Shown: piece by piece, positions 42,734 through 51,711 of the stretch
Layout: each line of letters opens with the position of its first letter
Position numbering within the stretch: position 1 is the first letter of the stretch
Assembly: GCF_948329515.1 (NCBI RefSeq)
Contig: NZ_CAOJCN010000011.1
Span: forward strand, 124,001 to 188,000
Source: Cohnella rhizoplanae
GTDB lineage: Bacteria > Bacillota > Bacilli > Paenibacillales > Paenibacillaceae
Direction of reading: 5' to 3'
DNA length: 64,000 nucleotides
The notes under the pieces: model-generated
Database searches by the model: none
Told to the model about the DNA's origin: nothing
What the model saw: only the letters and a program-made list of their open reading frames with translations
Translations under genes and position numbers: made by a program

Positions 42734-43140
42734 TGGACGATTTGCCTGCTTTGATGAAGAAGGTTTCCCGTATTACGTTCTTTTTTTTGTCCATGGGATG
42801 TCTGGGGTGGGTGATATTGCCCGCTTACAAGACGGTCTTCGGAGGATTTCTGATCGGTGCGATCGGCAGCTTGCTCGTCGCCTGGCATCTGGCTTGGAAG
42901 ACCGTTCGGATCGGCGACGCCGCTTCGGGCGGACGACGGCCCCGTTCGGGGTTCGGCTTCCTCTCTCGGGCCGCGCTGGCGCTGCTCGCCGCGTACGTAT
43001 CGGTCCGCCTGCTAGAGTTCAACCTCCCGGCTACCGTAGCGGGATTAATCGCGGCGCCGATGGCAACACTCCTACTGGGTATCTTGTCCAGACGCCGCAC
43101 AGGCGGCAACGCCACCGATGAAAGGGGTGAAAAGCACTAA
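42730..43140 (+). CDS. atpI: ATP synthase subunit I
   Basis: A 136-residue protein with four hydrophobic helices (TFFFLSMGCLGWVILPAY, GGFLIGAIGSLLVAWHLAW, AALALLAAYVSV, ATVAGLIAAPMATLLLGI). Subunit I is an assembly chaperone for the c-ring rather than a structural subunit. The ATGA overlap with the previous gene supports the start at 42730; a longer frame to 42637 only overlaps atpZ. It is followed directly by atpB. Confidence 0.87.
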   Translation: MMDDLPALMKKVSRITFFFLSMGCLGWVILPAYKTVFGGFLIGAIGSLLVAWHLAWKTVRIGDAASGGRRPRSGFGFLSRAALALLAAYVSVRLLEFNLPATVAGLIAAPMATLLLGILSRRRTGGNATDERGEKH

Positions 43141-43141
43141 C

Positions 43142-43900
43142 ATGGATCACTTAGCGCCAATCGTCATTCTCGGCGGTGTGAAGTTCGACCTTGCGGCCAT
43201 CATCATGGTCATCGTGACCAGCATCGTCGCATTCGCACTCGCGCGCCTGTCCGTACGCAACCTGTCCGTGGACAATCCCGGCAAGCTGCAGAACTTCATG
43301 GAATGGGTCGTCGAGTTCGTCAGCAACATCATCGGGATGGCGACAGACTTCAAGCGGGGTCGCGTCTACCTGAGCCTCGGTCTTACGCTGATCATCTACA
43401 TTTTCATCGGCAACATGCTCGGCCTTCCGTTCAACATCATCACCGAAGCGCATCACGGTCACGCGACGTTCCTCGGCATGGATCTGTTCATGGACGGAGA
43501 AGAAGAGGCCCACTTCGCATGGTGGAAGTCTCCTACGGCAGACGCCGCTATGACGATGGCACTCGCCCTTACCGTCATCGCGATCTCGCACATCCAGGGA
43601 TTCCGCCACAACCGCAAGCATTACCTCAAGCATTACTTCGAGCCGTGGCCGTTCTTCCTTCCGATCAACCTGATCGAGACGGTGGCCAAGCCGCTGACGC
43701 TGGGTCTCCGGCTATTCGGCAACATCTACGCCGGCGAAGTCATGATCGGCGTTATCCTTGGCATGGGCTGGGTCGGTATTCCGGCGCTGCTCGTCTGGCA
43801 GGGCTTCAGTATATTCGTAGGCGCCATCCAGGCGTTCGTATTTACGATGCTGACCATGGTTTATATCGGTCAGGCTAGCATTCACGAAGAAGATCATTAA
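43142..43900 (+). CDS. atpB: ATP synthase F0 subunit a
   Basis: A 252-residue integral membrane subunit forming the proton half-channels. The essential arginine lies in LTLGLRLFGNIYAGEV, and the C-terminal helix contains FVGAIQAFVFTMLTMVYIGQA. A histidine-rich loop (EAHHGHATFLGMD, EEEAHFAWW) follows TM2. ATG 43142 is preceded by AAAGGGGTG in the end of atpI. It is in the standard position before atpE. Confidence 0.96.
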   Translation: MDHLAPIVILGGVKFDLAAIIMVIVTSIVAFALARLSVRNLSVDNPGKLQNFMEWVVEFVSNIIGMATDFKRGRVYLSLGLTLIIYIFIGNMLGLPFNIITEAHHGHATFLGMDLFMDGEEEAHFAWWKSPTADAAMTMALALTVIAISHIQGFRHNRKHYLKHYFEPWPFFLPINLIETVAKPLTLGLRLFGNIYAGEVMIGVILGMGWVGIPALLVWQGFSIFVGAIQAFVFTMLTMVYIGQASIHEEDH

Positions 43901-43935
43901 TCCCAAAGTACCCAATTCGAGGAGGATATTCACAA

Positions 43936-44157
43936 ATGGAAATTTACGGTCTGTTGGCAGCTGCAATCGTGTTCGGCCTTGGCGCGCTCGGCGCAGGTAT
44001 CGGTAACGGTCTGATCTTCTCCAAGACGGTCGAAGGCATCTCGCGTCAACCTGAACTGCGCGGCGCCCTGCAAACCACGGCGTTCATCGGCGTAGGTCTG
44101 GTAGAAGCACTGCCGATCATCTCCCTCGTCCTCGCGTTCATCTTCATGGCTCAATAA
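43936..44157 (+). CDS. atpE: ATP synthase F0 subunit c
   Basis: A 73-residue two-helix proteolipid forming the c-ring. Helix 1 has the Gly repeat (GLGALGAGIGNGL), the polar loop is SRQPELRG, and helix 2 carries the ion-binding glutamate in VGLVEALPII. The residues fit a proton type; the glutamine of sodium-type rings is not seen in helix 1. GAGGAGG precedes the ATG. A stem-loop follows in the gap before atpF. Confidence 0.97.
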   Translation: MEIYGLLAAAIVFGLGALGAGIGNGLIFSKTVEGISRQPELRGALQTTAFIGVGLVEALPIISLVLAFIFMAQ

Positions 44158-44177
44158 GCAATTTCATTGATAAGTTT

Positions 44178-44207
44178 AGGCGCGGAGAGCCACTTGCCTC
44201 CACGCCT
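44178..44207 (+). promoter_or_regulatory. Intercistronic stem-loop after atpE
   Basis: AGGCGCGGAG (44178-44187) pairs with CTCCACGCCT (44198-44207) with one mismatch. There is no T-run. It may protect the atpE message or attenuate distal transcription, fitting the need for many c subunits per complex. Confidence 0.5.
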
Positions 44208-44271
44208 TCCTTATGCAAGAGGGCCAACACGCATTCGATCGACAGTTTTTGAGTGAAAGGAGTGGCTATCG

Positions 44272-44757
44272 TTGACCATCACATGGACCAACTTTTTTAT
44301 TCAAGTCATCGCATTCGGCATTCTGTACCTGCTGCTGTCGAAGTACGCCTTCGGTCCGCTGTTCGGCATCATGGAGAAGCGCCGTCAGCTCGTCAAGGAA
44401 CAGATCGACACGGCCGAGCGCAACCGCACCGAGAGCGAGCGTTTCCTCGAAGAGCAGAAGCAATCGCTGCAGCAAGCGCGCAAGGAAGCCTATGATATTA
44501 TCGAGCAAGCGAAGTCGACCGGCTCCAAGCAGGCGGACGATATCATCTCCGCGGCTCGCGGCGAATCCAGCCGCCTGAAGGAAGAGGCCGTACGCGACAT
44601 CGAAGCCGAGAAGAACAAGGCGATCGCGTCGCTCAAATCCGAAGTCGGCGGCCTGTCCGTACAGATCGCCAGCAAGATCCTCGAGAAACAAGTCGACGCA
44701 AGCGCTCAAGGCGAACTGGTCGATCAGTATCTCAAAGACGTAGGTAAGTCGTCATGA
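44272..44757 (+). CDS. atpF: ATP synthase F0 subunit b
   Basis: A 161-residue peripheral-stalk subunit. A single N-terminal TM helix (FFIQVIAFGILYLLLSKYAF) is followed by a long charged helix (about 30-155) forming the right-handed coiled coil. TTG 44272 is the start: AAAGGAG lies nine bases upstream. The stop overlaps the atpH start by four bases (ATGA). Confidence 0.96.
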   Translation: MTITWTNFFIQVIAFGILYLLLSKYAFGPLFGIMEKRRQLVKEQIDTAERNRTESERFLEEQKQSLQQARKEAYDIIEQAKSTGSKQADDIISAARGESSRLKEEAVRDIEAEKNKAIASLKSEVGGLSVQIASKILEKQVDASAQGELVDQYLKDVGKSS

Positions 44758-45299
44758 GCCGCGGCACGGTCGTAGCCAAACGATACGCCAGGGCGCTCTT
44801 CGATCTGGCGCGCGAGCAAGACGCCGTAGCCAACACGGAGAACGAGCTGAAGCTGGTCGCGGACGCGATCGAAGCGAACGCTGACTTGCGCGCCTTCCTG
44901 TCGGCCCCTAACATCACGCTGGACAAGAAAATCGCGCTGCTGCGCGGCACGTTCGGCGACAAGGTGTCGCAGATCGTGCTGAACACGGTCTGCCTGCTGA
45001 TCGAGCGCGGCCGCGAGACCGAGATTCCAGCGGTGCTGGACGCTTATATGTCCGTCGCCGGCGGCGTCCTCGGACGCGCCGACGCCGTGGTCACCTCGGC
45101 CAAGCCGCTCACGCCCGAGCAATCCGAAGAGATCGCGACGCGCTTCGCCGCGGTCATCGGCAAAAACGTGCGCGTCATCGGCGAAGTCGACGAGTCGCTG
45201 CTCGGCGGCATTACCGTCCGCATCGGCGACACGCTCTACGACGGCAGCCTGCGCGGCAAGCTGAGCCGTCTGTCCAAAGAACTTCAAGCCAGTCTGTAA
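44754..45299 (+). CDS. atpH: ATP synthase F1 subunit delta
   Basis: A 181-residue subunit linking the b-stalk to the top of the alpha3beta3 head. VAKRYARALFDLAREQ at the N-terminus and GGITVRIGDTLYDGSLRGKL at the C-terminus are the family signatures. It overlaps atpF by four bases. Confidence 0.96.
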   Translation: MSRGTVVAKRYARALFDLAREQDAVANTENELKLVADAIEANADLRAFLSAPNITLDKKIALLRGTFGDKVSQIVLNTVCLLIERGRETEIPAVLDAYMSVAGGVLGRADAVVTSAKPLTPEQSEEIATRFAAVIGKNVRVIGEVDESLLGGITVRIGDTLYDGSLRGKLSRLSKELQASL

Positions 45300-45332
45300 T
45301 ATACGCATGTATCACGTAAGTAGGAGACAGGG

Positions 45333-46856
45333 GTGAACGAATTGAGTATCCGTCCTGAAGAAATCAGCACGCTGATCAAGCAGCAGATTCAGAACTATCA
45401 ATCCGATATCCAAGTCGTTGACGTCGGTACCGTCATCACGGTCGGCGACGGCGTAGCTCGCGTCCACGGATTGGAAAAAGCGATGGCCGGCGAGCTGCTT
45501 GAATTCTCGAACGGCGTCGTGGGCATGGCCCTCAACCTCGAAGAAGACAACGTCGGCGTCGTCATCTTGGGCCCGTACACCGGCATCCGCGAAGGCGACC
45601 AAGTCAAGCGCACGGGCCGCATCATGGAAGTGCCGGTCGGCGAAGCCATGCTCGGCCGCGTCGTTAACGCGCTGGGCCAGCCGGTCGACGGCAACGGTCC
45701 GATCGCCACGACGAAGTTCCGTCCGATCGAATCCCCGGCTCCGGGCGTCATGGCCCGTAAGTCCGTATTCGAGCCGATGCAGACCGGCATCAAGGCGATC
45801 GACGCCATGATCCCGATCGGCCGCGGCCAGCGGGAACTCATCATCGGCGACCGCCAGACCGGCAAGACGACGATCGCGATCGACACGATCGTCAACCAAA
45901 AGGGCAATGGCGTCATCTGTATCTACGTCGCCATCGGCCAGAAGCAATCGACCGTCCGTACCGTCGTCGAGTCCCTCCGCCGCCAAGGCGCGCTGGACTA
46001 TACGATCGTCGTCACGGCGAGCGCGTCCGAGCCGTCCCCGCTGCTCTACATCGCGCCGTACACCGGCTGCGCTATGGGCGAAGAATTCATGTACAACGGC
46101 AAGCACGTCCTGATCATCTATGATGACTTGACCAAGCAAGCCGCAGCATATCGCGAGTTGTCCCTGTTGCTCCGCCGTCCTCCGGGCCGCGAAGCCTATC
46201 CGGGCGACGTATTCTATCTGCACTCCCGTCTGCTGGAGCGCGCGGCCAAGCTGAACGACGAGCTCGGCGGCGGTTCCCTCACCGCGCTGCCGTTCATCGA
46301 GACCCAAGCCGGCGACATCTCGGCTTACATCCCGACGAACGTCATCTCGATCACCGACGGCCAGATCTTCCTCGAGGCGGACCTGTTCTACTCCGGTCAG
46401 CGTCCGGCGGTCAACGTCGGTAACTCGGTATCCCGCGTAGGCTCGTCCGCGCAGACCAAGGCGATGAAGAAGGTCGCGGGCACGCTCAAGACCGACCTCG
46501 CCCAATACCGCGAGCTGGCTGCGTTCGCAGCGTTCGGCTCCGACCTCGACAAGGTTACGCAAGCCCGTCTCGACCGCGGTATCCGTACCCTCGAGATTCT
46601 GAAGCAAGGCATCAACGTACCGATGCCGCTGGAGCGCCAGGTCGTTTCCCTTTACCTGGTCACCAAGGGCCACGCCGACACCGTGCCGGTGCAGGACATC
46701 CGCCGCTTCGAATCCGAGTTCCTGAGCTATCTGGATGCGCAGCGCCCCGAGATCCTGGCGTCCATCCGCGATACGAAGGACATTTTGCCCGACAACGACA
46801 AGGCGCTCGTCGAAGCGATCGGCGCCTTCAAGAAGAGCTTCGCTACGACCGCTTAA
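45333..46856 (+). CDS. atpA: ATP synthase F1 subunit alpha
   Basis: A 507-residue non-catalytic nucleotide-binding subunit. The P-loop is GDRQTGKTTIAIDTI, the C-terminal signature PAVNVGNSVSRVGS is present, and the length is normal. GTG 45333 has GGAG six bases upstream. The internal TTG three codons later (SIRPEEIS) matches the usual N-terminus of relatives, with AGGGGTG as its SD, so either could be used. Confidence 0.97.
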   Translation: MNELSIRPEEISTLIKQQIQNYQSDIQVVDVGTVITVGDGVARVHGLEKAMAGELLEFSNGVVGMALNLEEDNVGVVILGPYTGIREGDQVKRTGRIMEVPVGEAMLGRVVNALGQPVDGNGPIATTKFRPIESPAPGVMARKSVFEPMQTGIKAIDAMIPIGRGQRELIIGDRQTGKTTIAIDTIVNQKGNGVICIYVAIGQKQSTVRTVVESLRRQGALDYTIVVTASASEPSPLLYIAPYTGCAMGEEFMYNGKHVLIIYDDLTKQAAAYRELSLLLRRPPGREAYPGDVFYLHSRLLERAAKLNDELGGGSLTALPFIETQAGDISAYIPTNVISITDGQIFLEADLFYSGQRPAVNVGNSVSRVGSSAQTKAMKKVAGTLKTDLAQYRELAAFAAFGSDLDKVTQARLDRGIRTLEILKQGINVPMPLERQVVSLYLVTKGHADTVPVQDIRRFESEFLSYLDAQRPEILASIRDTKDILPDNDKALVEAIGAFKKSFATTA

Positions 46857-46882
46857 GAGCGAAGGCTTCGGCCATAGAAGCT

Positions 46883-46921
46883 TCCGCGCCGTCGCGCGAC
46901 CGCGAGGTCGCCCGGCGCGGA
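46883..46921 (+). promoter_or_regulatory. Intercistronic stem-loop between atpA and atpG
   Basis: TCCGCGCCG (46883-46891) pairs with CGGCGCGGA (46913-46921), with an inner GCGACC-GCGA-GGTCGC hairpin. There is no T-run; it is probably a message-stability or translation-tuning element. Confidence 0.5.
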
Positions 46922-46940
46922 CAATAAGGTGGTGACATGA

Positions 46941-47816
46941 ATGGCTAAAGGGATGCGCGAGATTAAGCGTCAGATCAAGAGCACGCAGAACATGAAGCAG
47001 ATCACCAAGGCGATGGAGCTCGTCGCTGCGGCGAACCTCAAGCGCGCGCAGAACGCGGCGCTCGCGGGCAGGCCGTATGCCGACAAGCTCAAGGAAGTCG
47101 TCTCGAGCATCGCCGGCGGCGGAGGCAGCGTCAAGCACCCGATGCTCCAATCCCGCGAGGTGAAAAAGACGGCTTATATCGTCTTTACTTCCGACCGCGG
47201 TCTGGCGGGCGGTCTCAACAGCGGTCTGCTGAAGAAGTTCGTGGACACGCTGAAGAGCAAGCACAAGTCCAAGGCGGAGTACGATCTGTTCGTGATCGGA
47301 CGCAAGGGCCGCGACTATCTGAAACGCCGCGATTATGCGGTCGTCCAGGACGTCATCGGCGTACCGGATTCTCCGAAGTTCGCCGACGTCAAAGCGATCG
47401 CTTCGGCGGCCGTAGGCGGGTTCGAGCAGGGGACGTACGACGAGGTCTATCTCGTCTACAACCGGTTCATCAACGCGCTCACGCAGCTGCCGACGGTCAA
47501 GCAATTGCTGCCGCTCGACGCTGCGGCGATCGGCGCGACCAAGCAAGCGGGACCTAGCGCCGGCTACGAGTACGAGCCGTCTCCGGAAGCGGTGCTGAAC
47601 GTCCTGCTCCCGAAGTACGCGGAGACCTTGGTGTACAGCGCGCTGCTGGAGAACAAGGCGAGCGAGTTCGGTTCGCGGATGACCGCGATGAGCAACGCGA
47701 CCAAGAACGCCACCAAACGGATCAACGAGCTGACCCTGACGTACAACCGCGCGCGTCAAGCGGCCATTACGCAGGAGATCGCCGAGATCGTCGGCGGCGC
47801 GAACGCACTGAGCTAA
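46941..47816 (+). CDS. atpG: ATP synthase F1 subunit gamma
   Basis: A 291-residue rotor shaft. The N-terminal helix MREIKRQIKSTQNMKQITKAM and the C-terminal helix around TLTYNRARQAAITQEIAEIV are conserved, and the central Rossmann-like part has FTSDRGLAGGLN. AAGGTGGTGAC precedes the ATG. Confidence 0.97.
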   Translation: MAKGMREIKRQIKSTQNMKQITKAMELVAAANLKRAQNAALAGRPYADKLKEVVSSIAGGGGSVKHPMLQSREVKKTAYIVFTSDRGLAGGLNSGLLKKFVDTLKSKHKSKAEYDLFVIGRKGRDYLKRRDYAVVQDVIGVPDSPKFADVKAIASAAVGGFEQGTYDEVYLVYNRFINALTQLPTVKQLLPLDAAAIGATKQAGPSAGYEYEPSPEAVLNVLLPKYAETLVYSALLENKASEFGSRMTAMSNATKNATKRINELTLTYNRARQAAITQEIAEIVGGANALS

Positions 47817-47825
47817 GCTTTCGCC

Positions 47826-47846
47826 CGCGGCGGTCCGTCCGCCGCG
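47826..47846 (+). promoter_or_regulatory. Intercistronic stem-loop between atpG and atpD
   Basis: CGCGGCGG (47826-47833), loop TCCGT, CCGCCGCG (47839-47846). There is no T-run. It is the third such hairpin in the operon's gaps. Confidence 0.5.
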
Positions 47847-47893
47847 CGAAGCGAAGGATACGGATATAGACTGAAGTTACAGGAGGGACACGA

Positions 47894-49300
47894 ATGAGCA
47901 AGGGGCGCATTGTCCAGGTCACGGGTCCGGTCGTCGACATCGAGTTCGATAACGGCCATCTGCCGGACATCCTCAACGCAATCCAGATTCATCAGACCGG
48001 CGAACGCGAAGTCAAGCTGACGGTCGAAGTCGCGCAGCATCTGGGCGACAACATGGTCCGCACGGTCGCCATGTCCTCGACGGACGGCCTCATCCGCGGC
48101 ACCGAAGCCGTCGATACCGGCGCGCCGATCACGGTGCCTGTCGGTCCGGCTACGCTCGGCCGCGTATTTAACGTGCTGGGCGATCCGATCGACAACAACG
48201 GAGCGGTCGACCGTTCCGTCGCGAATCCGATTCACCGCCAGGCACCTCCTTTCGACGAGCTCTCGACTTCGCAGGAGATCCTGGAAACCGGCATCAAGGT
48301 CATCGACCTGATGGCGCCTTACGCCAAGGGCGGTAAGGTCGGCCTCTTCGGCGGCGCCGGCGTAGGCAAGACCGTCACGATGCAAGAGCTGATCCACAAC
48401 ATCGCCCAGGAGCACGGCGGTATCTCCGTATTCGCCGGCGTAGGCGAGCGTACGCGCGAAGGCAACGACTTGTACCATGAAATGAGCGACTCCGGCGTTA
48501 TCGCGAAGACCGCGATGGTGTTCGGCCAGATGAACGAGCCTCCTGGCGCGCGTCTGCGCGTCGCGCTGACGGGCCTCACGATGGCCGAGTACTTCCGCGA
48601 CGAAGAAGGACGCGACGTTCTGTTGTTCGTCGATAACATCTTCCGCTTCACGCAAGCCGGCTCCGAAGTATCCGCCCTCCTCGGCCGGATGCCGTCCGCG
48701 GTAGGTTACCAGCCGACGCTGGCTACCGAGATGGGTCAACTGCAGGAGCGGATCACTTCGACCAAGAAGGGCTCCGTCACCTCGATCCAAGCGATCTACG
48801 TACCGGCCGACGATTACACCGACCCGGCTCCGGCAACGGCGTTCGCCCACTTGGACTCGACGACGAACCTCGAGCGGAACATCGCGGCGATGGGTATCTT
48901 CCCTGCCGTCGACCCGCTGGCATCGTCCTCCCGCGTCCTGGCGCCGGAAGTCGTCGGCGAAGAGCACTACGCCGTCGCGCAAGGCGTCAAGAAGCTGCTC
49001 CAGCGCTACAAGGAGCTGCTCGATATCATCGCCATCCTCGGTATGGACGAATTGTCCGAGGACGACAAGCTCGTCGTATTGCGCGCACGTCGCATTCAAC
49101 TGTTCCTGTCCCAACCGCTGCACGTCGCCGAAGCCTTCAACGGCATGCCAGGCGTATATGTACCGGTTAAGGATACCGTTCGCAGCTTCAGAGAGATCCT
49201 TGATGGGAAGCATGACGATCTTCCGGAACCGGCGTTCCACAACGTCGGCTCGATTGAAGACGCAGTCGAGAAGGCGAAGAAGCTCGCTCAAGGGCTCTAA
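47894..49300 (+). CDS. atpD: ATP synthase F1 subunit beta (catalytic)
   Basis: A 468-residue catalytic subunit. The P-loop is GGAGVGKTVTMQEL, the catalytic glutamate is in GVGERTREGNDLY, Walker B is VLLFVDNIFRF, and the DELSEED region reads GMDELSEDDKL. AGGAGG precedes the ATG. Confidence 0.98.
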   Translation: MSKGRIVQVTGPVVDIEFDNGHLPDILNAIQIHQTGEREVKLTVEVAQHLGDNMVRTVAMSSTDGLIRGTEAVDTGAPITVPVGPATLGRVFNVLGDPIDNNGAVDRSVANPIHRQAPPFDELSTSQEILETGIKVIDLMAPYAKGGKVGLFGGAGVGKTVTMQELIHNIAQEHGGISVFAGVGERTREGNDLYHEMSDSGVIAKTAMVFGQMNEPPGARLRVALTGLTMAEYFRDEEGRDVLLFVDNIFRFTQAGSEVSALLGRMPSAVGYQPTLATEMGQLQERITSTKKGSVTSIQAIYVPADDYTDPAPATAFAHLDSTTNLERNIAAMGIFPAVDPLASSSRVLAPEVVGEEHYAVAQGVKKLLQRYKELLDIIAILGMDELSEDDKLVVLRARRIQLFLSQPLHVAEAFNGMPGVYVPVKDTVRSFREILDGKHDDLPEPAFHNVGSIEDAVEKAKKLAQGL

Positions 49301-49324
49301 TCCGCTTTTGATGGAGGTATCGAT

Positions 49325-49726
49325 ATGAGCACCTTACGTTTGGAGATCGTCACTCCCGAGCGGACAGTCTACGACAAGGACGTCAACATGGTCGTCGCCC
49401 GCGGCGTGGACGGAGACCTGGGCATCATGCCGCAACACATTCCGCTGGTGACGCCGCTCAAGATCGCGCCCGTCAAGGCGAAGATCGGGAACAACGATGA
49501 GTACATCGCGGTTCACGGCGGCTTCATGGAAGTCCGCAAGGACAAGGTCGTCATCCTTGCGGAATCCGCCGAGCTCGGCTCGGACATCGATGTCCACCGC
49601 GCTCAGCAAGCTAAGGAACGTGCGCAAGATCGCCTGAACCACAAGCAATCCGAGGTCGACCACCGTCGCGCGGAGCTCGCTCTGCAGCGGGCGCTCACCC
49701 GGATCCGGGTCGGCGGCGGAGAATAA
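49325..49726 (+). CDS. atpC: ATP synthase F1 subunit epsilon
   Basis: A 133-residue central-stalk subunit that can inhibit ATP hydrolysis. The N-terminal beta-barrel (RLEIVTPERTVYDKDV, GDLGIMPQHIPLVTPL) and C-terminal helical hairpin (KERAQDRLNHK, RRAELALQRALTRI) are complete. It is the last gene of the operon, followed by a strong terminator. Confidence 0.96.
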   Translation: MSTLRLEIVTPERTVYDKDVNMVVARGVDGDLGIMPQHIPLVTPLKIAPVKAKIGNNDEYIAVHGGFMEVRKDKVVILAESAELGSDIDVHRAQQAKERAQDRLNHKQSEVDHRRAELALQRALTRIRVGGGE

Positions 49727-49738
49727 ACTTATCCACTG

Positions 49739-49786
49739 AACGCCGGGAGGCGGCACCTGTTCGCAGGCAGCCGCCTCCCGGCGTTT
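49739..49786 (+). terminator. Intrinsic terminator of the atp operon
   Basis: AACGCCGGGAGGCGGC pairs with GCCGCCTCCCGGCGTT across a loop that includes CCTGTTCGCAGG, followed by TTTTT. Confidence 0.93.
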
Positions 49787-49863
49787 TTCTGCGTTTTTAC
49801 ACCGGGACCGGGCAGGCGTATACTTAAACGTAACGATCGCAAGGAAAGGCGGACTTGAATGTA

Positions 49864-50889
49864 ATGGAAGATGTCGTCATCGTCGGGGCGGGCCCCTGCG
49901 GACTATCGGCTGCTGCCGAGCTGCAGGACCAGGGCTTCAACCCCTTAATATTCGAAAAGGAAAACGTCGGGTATTCGATCTCCCGATACCCGGTCAACAT
50001 GCAGTTTTTCAGCACGGCACCGATGCTCGAGATCGCTAGCGTGCCGTTCATTACGCCGAACGACAAGCCATCGCGGCTCGAAGCGTTGAACTATTATCGC
50101 ATCGTATCGGAGCGACGCGAGCTGCGGATTCGACGGTATGAAGCGGTCACGGCCGTCGAACGGGACGGCGACGGGTTCCGCGTCGCGTCGGTCGGCAGAT
50201 CCGGACAACCGAGCTTGACGTCGTGCCGTAAGGTCGTGATCGCGACCGGCTACTTCGACCATCCGAACCGGATCGGCATCCCGGGAGAGGACCACGCGCA
50301 CGTCAGCCACTTCTTCACCGAGGCGCATCCGTACGCGGGGACGCGCGTCGTCGTCATCGGCGGCAGCAACTCCGCCGTCGACGCCGCGCTGGAGATGGAG
50401 CGCGTAGGCGCGAAGGTGACGGTCGTGTATCGCGGGGAATCGGTATCCGCCAATATCAAGCCTTGGGTGCGCCCGATCTTCGACAGCTACGCGGCCAAGG
50501 GACGGATCGACCTGCGTCTGCTGAGCCGGGTCGTGGAGATCGGATACGACCAAGTGACGGTAGAGACGGTGCAAAGTTCTGCGGCGCTCGACGATGTGAC
50601 GGAACCTCAGGTCGTCAGGGAGACGCTGCCGGCGGACTTCGTGCTGGCGCTCACGGGATTCCGGCCTGACCGCGGCTTCCTACGGGCGATGGGCATCGAA
50701 GCCCCGGATGGCATTATCCCGCCGGCCCACGATCCGGACACGATGGAGACCAACGTGCCCGGTCTGTATCTGGCAGGAGTCGTCTCGACGGGCCGGGACG
50801 CCAACGAGATCTTCATCGAGAGCGGACGGTATCACGGCCGCAAGATCGCCGCGCATCTCGCGGCGCTGCGCGAGGGAACGGCCAGGTAG
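49864..50889 (+). CDS. ypdA: Bacilliredoxin reductase YpdA (Bdr)
   Basis: A 341-residue flavoprotein of the thioredoxin-reductase superfamily that recycles bacilliredoxins or bacillithiol disulphide with NADPH. FAD site VVIVGAGPCGLSAAAEL has the single cysteine characteristic of YpdA; NADPH site VVVIGGSNSAVDAALEM; C-terminal FAD motif TNVPGLYLAGVV. The usual CxxC of thioredoxin reductase is absent, as expected. ATG 49864 is preferred over TTG 49855 given AAAGGCGG upstream. It lies between the ATP synthase terminator and dps. Confidence 0.92.
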   Translation: MEDVVIVGAGPCGLSAAAELQDQGFNPLIFEKENVGYSISRYPVNMQFFSTAPMLEIASVPFITPNDKPSRLEALNYYRIVSERRELRIRRYEAVTAVERDGDGFRVASVGRSGQPSLTSCRKVVIATGYFDHPNRIGIPGEDHAHVSHFFTEAHPYAGTRVVVIGGSNSAVDAALEMERVGAKVTVVYRGESVSANIKPWVRPIFDSYAAKGRIDLRLLSRVVEIGYDQVTVETVQSSAALDDVTEPQVVRETLPADFVLALTGFRPDRGFLRAMGIEAPDGIIPPAHDPDTMETNVPGLYLAGVVSTGRDANEIFIESGRYHGRKIAAHLAALREGTAR

Positions 50890-50948
50890 AGACACACGCG
50901 AAGCCCTATTGACGGGCGGTCTTGCGACCCTGCATGGCAACGCGCTGC

Positions 50949-50975
50949 TTGAAAGGCGGCCTCCCCGGGTAAAAT
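50949..50975 (+). promoter_or_regulatory. Possible promoter of dps
   Basis: TTGAAA (50949-50954) and TAAAAT (50970-50975), spacer 15, 37 bases before the dps ATG. The short spacer lowers confidence. No PerR box is evident. Confidence 0.4.
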
Positions 50976-51012
50976 AGAGAAGAGCAAGCTTAACCAACCG
51001 GGAGGGATTCAC

Positions 51013-51474
51013 ATGCCAAAGATTCAGAACAGCCTCAACCAAAACCTGGCGGACTGGAGCGTCATTTACTTCAAGCTGCATCACTTCCACTGGTATGTAA
51101 AGGGGCCCCACTTCCAGACGCTGCATGAGAAGTTCGAAGAACTGTACAACTTCGCGGCGCTGTCGTTGGACGAAGTGGCAGAGCGTATCCTGGCGATCGG
51201 CGGCAAGCCGCTATCTACGATGAAGGATTATCTGTCGCAATCGAACATTAAGGAAGGCGGAGACGAGACGAAGGATGTCGACATGGTCAAGGCCGTCATC
51301 GACGACTTCATTCTCCTCACCAACCGGCTGAACGAGACGCAGGAAATGGCGGAGGAAGCCGGCGACGCGGCGACGGCGGACCTGCTGACGCAGCAGATCG
51401 GAACGCTGCAAAAGCACATCTGGATGCTGAGCGCCACCGCAGGCATAAATGTGCCGACCAAGGTTAAAGCATAA
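51013..51474 (+). CDS. dps: Dps-family mini-ferritin
   Basis: A 153-residue DNA-protection/iron-storage protein. The inter-subunit ferroxidase ligands are visible in LHHFHWYVKGPHF and LDEVAERILAIGGKP; the four-helix bundle length is normal. It would oxidise Fe2+ with H2O2 and store iron in a dodecamer. GGGAGGGA precedes the ATG. Its neighbour ypdA is also thiol/oxidative-stress related. Confidence 0.95.
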   Translation: MPKIQNSLNQNLADWSVIYFKLHHFHWYVKGPHFQTLHEKFEELYNFAALSLDEVAERILAIGGKPLSTMKDYLSQSNIKEGGDETKDVDMVKAVIDDFILLTNRLNETQEMAEEAGDAATADLLTQQIGTLQKHIWMLSATAGINVPTKVKA

Positions 51475-51496
51475 GAAAAACATTCAATACTTAGCG

Positions 51497-51541
51497 AGAA
51501 CCCCGTAAGTCGGAGCGAATCCGGCGAACGGGGTTCTTTTT
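51497..51541 (+). terminator. Intrinsic terminator of dps
   Basis: AGAACCCCGT pairs with ACGGGGTTCT around a loop with a secondary CGG..CCG pairing, followed by TTTTT. Confidence 0.88.
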
Positions 51542-51711
51542 GATGCGCAAAAGCCGATTGTGTGGCGGTCGTTACAGAAAAGTGCAGCGGGACCGATATA
51601 TGATGAAATGACGCGATATGACCATAATTGTGCGGGAAGTCGCATATATTCGTCATTTTTCTAAATTTATAATGGGGAATATGGAACGATATTCATGACG
51701 GAGCGTGTAAA

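Noticed and set aside
43936..44157. Sodium-type c-ring
   Set aside because: Helix 1 lacks the glutamine typical of sodium-binding c subunits; only the conserved helix 2 glutamate is present.
45312..47759. 815-codon open frame antisense to atpA/atpG, and other long antisense frames
   Set aside because: They mirror high-GC coding genes with intact, conserved products. The antisense products are Arg/Asp/Leu-rich and have no SD or family match.
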